From an uncultured bacterium (lineage in GTDB: Bacteria; Planctomycetota; UBA1135; GCA-002686595): 8,786 bases of DNA. Below, piece by piece: positions 5,165 through 8,786 of this stretch. The position numbers and the translations under genes are program-made. Under the pieces are notes generated by a model. The model had not been told where the DNA came from and made no database searches. It was given only the letters and a program-made list of their open reading frames with translations. Every line of letters starts with the position of its first letter. Position 1 is the first letter of the stretch. Location of the stretch: the NCBI GenBank assembly GCA_902826945.1, contig CADEGS010000184.1:1-8786 (forward strand). Reading direction: 5' to 3'.

Positions 5165-8157
5165 CCGGCGAAGCCTCCCTGGAACGAGGCGCGCAGGCCG
5201 TCCAGCGCCTCGTCGAGGAGCGCGCGACCGTCCCGGCCGAGCACGCGCAGGCGCGGGGCGGCCTCGACCGAGCCGAGGTCGACGAGCGGGAAGCCCGCCA
5301 GGCGCGCGCGCAGCGCGGGGAGCTCCGCCGGCGCGACCTCGAGCAGGAAGCGCGTGGCGGACTCCGAGAAGAGCGCGACCGTGTCGGGGTCCGCGCCGCT
5401 GGTCTCGGCCAGCTCGAGGCGCGCGAGCTCGAGCGCGAGGCCCAGGTCGCCCGCCAGCGCCATCTCGGCCGCGGCGACGGCCAGGCCGCCCTCGGAGAGG
5501 TCGTGGCAGCTCTGCACCAGCCCCGCCGCGAGCGCGGCGTGCAGCGCGCGCAGGAGCGCCGGCGCGCGCTCGAGGTCGGGGCGCGGCACGGCGCCGGTGC
5601 CCTCCAGCGCGGCGTGCTCGGGGAGCGCCAGGTAGGCCGACGCGCCGAGCTCGGCGCGCGTCTCGCCCAGGAGCAGCACGCGGTTCCCCGCGCGCTTCAG
5701 GTCCATCGTCACGGCGCGCCCGACGTCGGGCACCTGCGCCAGCGCGGTGACGAGCAGCGTGGGGGGGATCGAGAGCGTGCGCCCGCCGACCCTGTACTCG
5801 TTGTTCAGGCTGTCCTTGCCCGACACGAACGGCGTGCGGTACGCCTTGGCCGCTCGGTAGCAGGCGCGCGCGCACACGACCAGCGAGCCGAGCCGGTCGG
5901 GCATGGCGCAGTTGCCCCACGAGAAGTTGTCGAGGATCGCGGTGCAGTCGGGGTCCGCGCCGACCGCGACGGCGTTGCGCAGCGCCTCGTCGATCGCGAG
6001 CTCGGCCATCGCGCCGGGGTCGGCCAGCCCGGCGCGCGGGTGCGCGCCGCAGGCGATCGCGAGGCCGCGGCGCGAGCTCGGGAGCGGCTGCAGCACGGCG
6101 GCGTCGCTCGGGCCGATCCCGAGCGGACCGACCAGCGGCTTCACGACCGAGGCGCCCTGCACCTCGTGGTCGTACTGGCGCACGATCCACTCCTTGCTGG
6201 CCGTCTCCGGCGAGCGCAGGAGCGCGTGCAGCGTCGCGCCCGCGTCGCGCGGCCGCGGCACGCCGGCGTCGCGCCGCGGCGCGGGTTGCCAGCGCGCCTC
6301 GCGCAGCGGGCGCGGCGTGCCGCCGTGCAGGAAGGCCATGTCGAGCTCGGCCACGATCTCGCCCTCGTCGCGCACGACCAGGCGCCCGTCGCCGGTGAAG
6401 CGGCCGATGACGGTGGCCTCGACGTCCTCGGCCGCGAACAGCGCCACGAGCTCGGCCTCGTGCTCGGGCGGCACGGCGAGCACCATGCGCTCCTGCGCCT
6501 CGCTGATCCAGACCTCGTGCGAGGAGAGGCCCTCGTACTTGAGCGGCACGCGCTCGAGGTGCACCTCGGCGCCGGTCTCGGCGCCCATCTCGCCCACGGC
6601 CGACGAGAAGCCGCCCGCGCCGCAGTCGGTCACGGAGCGGTAGAGGCCGCGGTCGCGCGCCACGAGCAGCGCGTCGAGCACGCGCTTCTCGGTGATCGGG
6701 TCGCCGATCTGCACGGCGGAGCTCGAGACGCTCTCCGAGTCCTCGGTCAGCTCGACCGACGAGAAGGTCGCCCCGTGGATGCCGTCGCGCCCGGTGCGTC
6801 CGCCCACGCTCACGATCAGGTCGCCCGCGCGCACCTGCTTGCGCGCGCAGGCGTGCGGCAGGATGCCGACCGTCCCGGCGTAGACGAGCGGGTTCGCGAC
6901 GTAGCCCTCGTGGAACCACACGCCCCCGTTCACGGTCGGGATGCCCATGCGGTTGCCGTAGTCGCGCACGCCGGCGACCACGCCGCGCAGGATGCGCCGC
7001 GGGTGCAGCGTGCCGCGCGGCACGCGCTCCTCCGGCAGGTCGGGCGGCCCGACGAAGAAGCAGTCGGTGTTCGCGATCGGCCGCGCGCCCAGCCCCGCGC
7101 CGAGCACGTCGCGGATCACCCCGCCGATGCCCGTGCCCGCCCCGCCGTAGGGGTCGATCGCGCTCGGGTGGTTGTGCGTCTCGACCTTGATGCAGACGTC
7201 CTGCCCCTGGTCGAAGGCGACGATGCCGGCGTTGTCCTCGAAGACGCTGACGCAGAAGTCGCGCGCGAGCTCGCGCGTGGCGCGCGCGATCGTCTCGCGC
7301 AGCAGGTTGTCGATCTCCTCGCGCTCGCCGTCGGGGCCGGTGAAGGCGATGCGGCCGGTCAGCGTCTTGTGCTTGCAGTGCTCGCTCCAGGTCTGCGCCA
7401 GCGTCTCGAGCTCGCACGCGCTGGGCTCGCGCCCGAGCGCGGCGAAGTGCGCGCGCACGGCGCGCATCTCCTCGAGCGACAGGCTCAGCCCGCCCTCGGC
7501 GCTGAGGCGCGCCAGGCGCTCGTCGTCGGCGTCGAGCAGCGCGACCAGGGCCCGCCCGCGCCGCGCGCGCGGCAGGCGCGCGCCGTAGGGCAGGTCCTCG
7601 CGGTCGATGCGCACCGCCTCGATCGTCTCGTTGGCGAGCACGCGCTGCGCCAGCGTGGCCAGCTCGGCCGGGGCGTAAGCGCCGGTCAGCTCGAGCACGC
7701 GGAAGGTCGCCACGCCGGCCGCGCCCTCGCGCGGCGCGAGCGCGAGCGAGCGCAGCAGGTCCTCGACCGTGCGCGCGACCGGGTCCATCACGCCCGCGCG
7801 CGGGCAGACCAGGATCCGGTGGCGCACGTCGGCGGGGCGCGCCGGAGCGCCGCGCGGCGGCGTCACGCGCGCCTCGTCGAGCACCGGGTCGGCGTAGAGC
7901 TCGCGCACGACGCGGCGCACGTCGTCCGCGGCGAAGCGCGGCGAGAGCAGGAGCCCGCGGCCGGTGCGCAGCGCGCCGCGCGCGGGCAGGCCGAGCTCGG
8001 GCAAGAGCGCGGTCAACGAGCGCGCGGCCGGGTCGTCGCGCTCCTCCCGGCGGAACACCTCGACGCGCCAGGCGTCGGGCGCCTGCGGGGCGCCGGCGGC
8101 GTCGGGGGGAGGAGCGGCGGAGGGGACCGGCGGCACGGGCGGTTCCCCGCGAGGCAT
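5161..8157 (-). CDS. purL: FGAM synthase PurL with two N-terminal PurS-like segments
   Basis: The ATP-dependent synthetase subunit that turns FGAR into FGAM in purine synthesis, working with PurQ. It is 998 residues, between the usual small PurL (about 720-770) and the large fused form (about 1300). Residues 1-28 are a Pro/Ala-rich lead. Residues 29-98 (WRVEVFRREERDDPA to VLDEARV) and 113-186 (HRILVCPRAGVMDPVARTVE to EAVRID) both look like PurS, as a tandem pair. The catalytic part runs from about 225: QTWSEHCKHKTL (255-266), KVETHNHPSAIDPYGGAGTG (324-343), DYGNRMGIPTVNGG (399-412), FVSGKDSLNNEY (777-788) and CHDLSEGGLAV (884-894). There is no C-terminal amidotransferase domain; that is purQ. 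The start called is ATG 8157, with no Shine-Dalgarno. GTG at 8136 (991 residues), with GGGGA 7 bases upstream, is a real alternative. Confidence 0.96.
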   Translation of the reverse strand: MPRGEPPVPPVPSAAPPPDAAGAPQAPDAWRVEVFRREERDDPAARSLTALLPELGLPARGALRTGRGLLLSPRFAADDVRRVVRELYADPVLDEARVTPPRGAPARPADVRHRILVCPRAGVMDPVARTVEDLLRSLALAPREGAAGVATFRVLELTGAYAPAELATLAQRVLANETIEAVRIDREDLPYGARLPRARRGRALVALLDADDERLARLSAEGGLSLSLEEMRAVRAHFAALGREPSACELETLAQTWSEHCKHKTLTGRIAFTGPDGEREEIDNLLRETIARATRELARDFCVSVFEDNAGIVAFDQGQDVCIKVETHNHPSAIDPYGGAGTGIGGVIRDVLGAGLGARPIANTDCFFVGPPDLPEERVPRGTLHPRRILRGVVAGVRDYGNRMGIPTVNGGVWFHEGYVANPLVYAGTVGILPHACARKQVRAGDLIVSVGGRTGRDGIHGATFSSVELTEDSESVSSSAVQIGDPITEKRVLDALLVARDRGLYRSVTDCGAGGFSSAVGEMGAETGAEVHLERVPLKYEGLSSHEVWISEAQERMVLAVPPEHEAELVALFAAEDVEATVIGRFTGDGRLVVRDEGEIVAELDMAFLHGGTPRPLREARWQPAPRRDAGVPRPRDAGATLHALLRSPETASKEWIVRQYDHEVQGASVVKPLVGPLGIGPSDAAVLQPLPSSRRGLAIACGAHPRAGLADPGAMAELAIDEALRNAVAVGADPDCTAILDNFSWGNCAMPDRLGSLVVCARACYRAAKAYRTPFVSGKDSLNNEYRVGGRTLSIPPTLLVTALAQVPDVGRAVTMDLKRAGNRVLLLGETRAELGASAYLALPEHAALEGTGAVPRPDLERAPALLRALHAALAAGLVQSCHDLSEGGLAVAAAEMALAGDLGLALELARLELAETSGADPDTVALFSESATRFLLEVAPAELPALRARLAGFPLVDLGSVEAAPRLRVLGRDGRALLDEALDGLRASFQGGFAG
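5174..5180 (-). promoter_or_regulatory. Shine-Dalgarno for purQ
   Basis: On the minus strand this reads AGGGAGG and ends 9 bases before the purQ ATG, inside the last codons of purL. It fixes the purQ start at 5164 and would allow internal initiation as well as ATGA coupling with purL. Confidence 0.65.
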
Positions 8158-8175
8158 GCGCGCCCGCGGGCCGGC

Positions 8176-8204
8176 ATGGTAGCGCTCGCGCGCGAGCGAC
8201 CCAA
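8176..8204 (-). promoter_or_regulatory. Candidate sigma70-type promoter for purL-purQ
   Basis: On the minus strand, TTGGGT (8204-8199) is followed by a 17-base spacer and TACCAT (8181-8176). The match is 3 of 6 to the -35 consensus and 4 of 6 to the -10 consensus, with ideal spacing. These two boxes are small AT-richer islands in very GC-rich DNA. Transcription would begin near 8169, giving a leader of about 12 bases to the ATG at 8157 or about 33 to the GTG at 8136. The spacer holds a 16-base palindrome. The consensus match is modest, so this is a candidate only. Confidence 0.35.
8183..8198. promoter_or_regulatory. Perfect 16-bp palindrome, possible operator
   Basis: CGCTCGCGCGCGAGCG is identical to its reverse complement over all 16 bases. 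It lies in the purL-accA divergent intergenic region and fills all but one base of the spacer between the candidate -35 and -10 boxes of purL. A dimeric repressor bound here would block that promoter. CG-rich palindromes arise by chance more easily in this genome, and the sequence does not match the E. coli PurR operator, so the binding protein is unknown. Confidence 0.3.
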
Positions 8205-8268
8205 GCCCGGGGGACGGCGCGCGCGCGCGTGGGCTCGGGGCTTGCAGGGCCGCGGGCGATCCTCGACC

Positions 8269-8786
8269 ATGGCCGCGCGCGGCTCGCGGGCGGCGGCCGG
8301 CGCTTCCTTGGCGAAGGACAAGAAGAAGACCCGCAACGGCGCCGAGGGGGCCGGCGGCGGGATGGCGTTCGAGCGCCCGATCGAGGAGATCGAGGCCCAG
8401 ATCGCCGAGCTCGAGTCGCTCTCGCTCTCCACGCGCCTGGACATCTCGAGCGAGATCGAGGCGCTCAAGACCAAGCTGCGCGAGGTGACCACGCGCACGT
8501 ACTCGGACCTGAGCGCGTGGGAGCGCGTCAACGTCGCGCGCCACCCCAAGCGCCCGGTCGCCGCCGACTACCTGAGCGCGATCTGCGAGGACTTCCTCGA
8601 GCTGCACGGCGACCGCGCCTTCGGCGACGACAAGGCCATCGTGACCGGCCTGGCCACGATCGAGGGCCGGCGCCTGCTCCTGGTCGCGCACCGCAAGGGC
8701 CGCACGACGAAGGAGCGCGTCGAGTCGAACTTCGGCTGCGCGCACCCCGAGGGCTACCGCAAGGCGCTGCGCAAGATGCGCCTGGC
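8269..8786 (+). CDS. accA: Acetyl-CoA carboxylase carboxyltransferase alpha, N-terminal part
   Basis: AccA pairs with AccD as the carboxyltransferase that moves the carboxyl group from biotin to acetyl-CoA, making malonyl-CoA for fatty acid synthesis. The first 172 codons are visible and the gene runs off the window; the family is about 320 residues. FERPIEEIEAQIAELESL (34-51) opens the N-terminal helical region. It is followed by WERVNVARHPKRP (84-96), DFLELHGDRAFGDDKAIV (108-125), AHRKGRTTKERVESNFG (140-156) and HPEGYRKALRKMRL (159-172), all AccA hallmarks. The called ATG gives about 31 extra residues with a Lys-rich patch (KDKKKTRNG). This stretch has strongly GC third positions, so it looks coding. 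ATG 8362, giving MAFERPIEEIE with GAGGGGG upstream, is the conventional family start and remains possible. The gene is divergent from purL. Confidence 0.95.
   Translation, partial: MAARGSRAAAGASLAKDKKKTRNGAEGAGGGMAFERPIEEIEAQIAELESLSLSTRLDISSEIEALKTKLREVTTRTYSDLSAWERVNVARHPKRPVAADYLSAICEDFLELHGDRAFGDDKAIVTGLATIEGRRLLLVAHRKGRTTKERVESNFGCAHPEGYRKALRKMRL

Noticed and set aside
4358..5635. Plus-strand open frame of 425 codons opposite purQ and purL
   Set aside because: Composition is that of an antisense shadow and it lies across the conserved purQ and purL coding sequence.
5903..6643. Plus-strand open frame of 246 codons opposite purL
   Set aside because: Ser/Ala/Arg-rich with no domain, fully inside the catalytic core of purL; a shadow frame.
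8162..8171. 10-base palindrome GCCCGCGGGC just upstream of purL
   Set aside because: It is short and typical of the base composition, with no partner copy nearby or link to a promoter element.
8217..8231. Alternating GC tract of 15 bases (Z-DNA potential) in the purL-accA gap
   Set aside because: Alternating GC runs are frequent throughout this window, including inside genes, so it carries little information.
8242..8268. TTGCAG as a -35 box for accA
   Set aside because: A -10 box at normal spacing would fall on the start codon and no TATAAT-like sequence is present there.
8158..8745. Upstream in-frame extension of purL toward 8745
   Set aside because: It would read antisense through accA and across the intergenic region with no PurL-like sequence; the PurS-like segments begin only after the ATG at 8157.
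1..8786. Mobile element, CRISPR array, tRNA or rRNA
   Set aside because: No transposase, integrase, direct repeat array, cloverleaf or rRNA segment was found on reading, and composition is uniform throughout.

Overview
This is a very GC-rich, gene-dense stretch of a bacterial chromosome. Nearly every third codon position is G or C, and genes overlap or sit a few bases apart. I see no tRNA, rRNA, mobile element, CRISPR array or phage gene. The content is mostly core metabolism plus cell-surface functions: de novo purine synthesis, fatty acid synthesis, a Fur-type regulator, a family 2 glycosyltransferase, a lipoprotein sulfatase-like enzyme and a small DUF3568-like lipoprotein. Two lipoproteins and the purine gene types point to a diderm such as a Planctomycetota or Myxococcota/deltaproteobacterial lineage. 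That placement is inference only; no marker gene here settles it.

Left block, plus strand (1-3907): the 3' end of purD, a TIGR04283-like glycosyltransferase, a fur-family gene and a large sulfatase-superfamily lipoprotein. Each gene overlaps the next (14, 3 and 29 bases), so they look like one transcription unit with coupled translation. Why a metal-responsive regulator lies between two envelope genes behind purD is not clear from the sequence.

Middle block, minus strand (3918-8157): read in its own direction this is purL, purQ, then the small lipoprotein gene. purL and purQ overlap by ATGA and purQ has a strong internal Shine-Dalgarno. Together they encode FGAM synthase, which makes formylglycinamidine ribonucleotide. 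PurL carries two PurS-like segments at its N-terminus, so no separate purS is needed and none is seen. The left and middle blocks converge with only 10 bases between stop codons.

Right end, plus strand (8269-8786): the start of accA (acetyl-CoA carboxylase carboxyltransferase alpha), divergent from purL across about 111 bases. This is the only sizeable intergenic region. It holds a candidate purL promoter whose 17-base spacer contains a perfect 16-base palindrome.

No clearly new multi-gene system is visible. The points most worth a second look are the purL promoter/palindrome, the tandem PurS-like fusion in PurL, the sulfatase-like enzyme with Thr in place of the usual Cys/Ser nucleophile, and the coupled glycosyltransferase-fur-sulfatase group.
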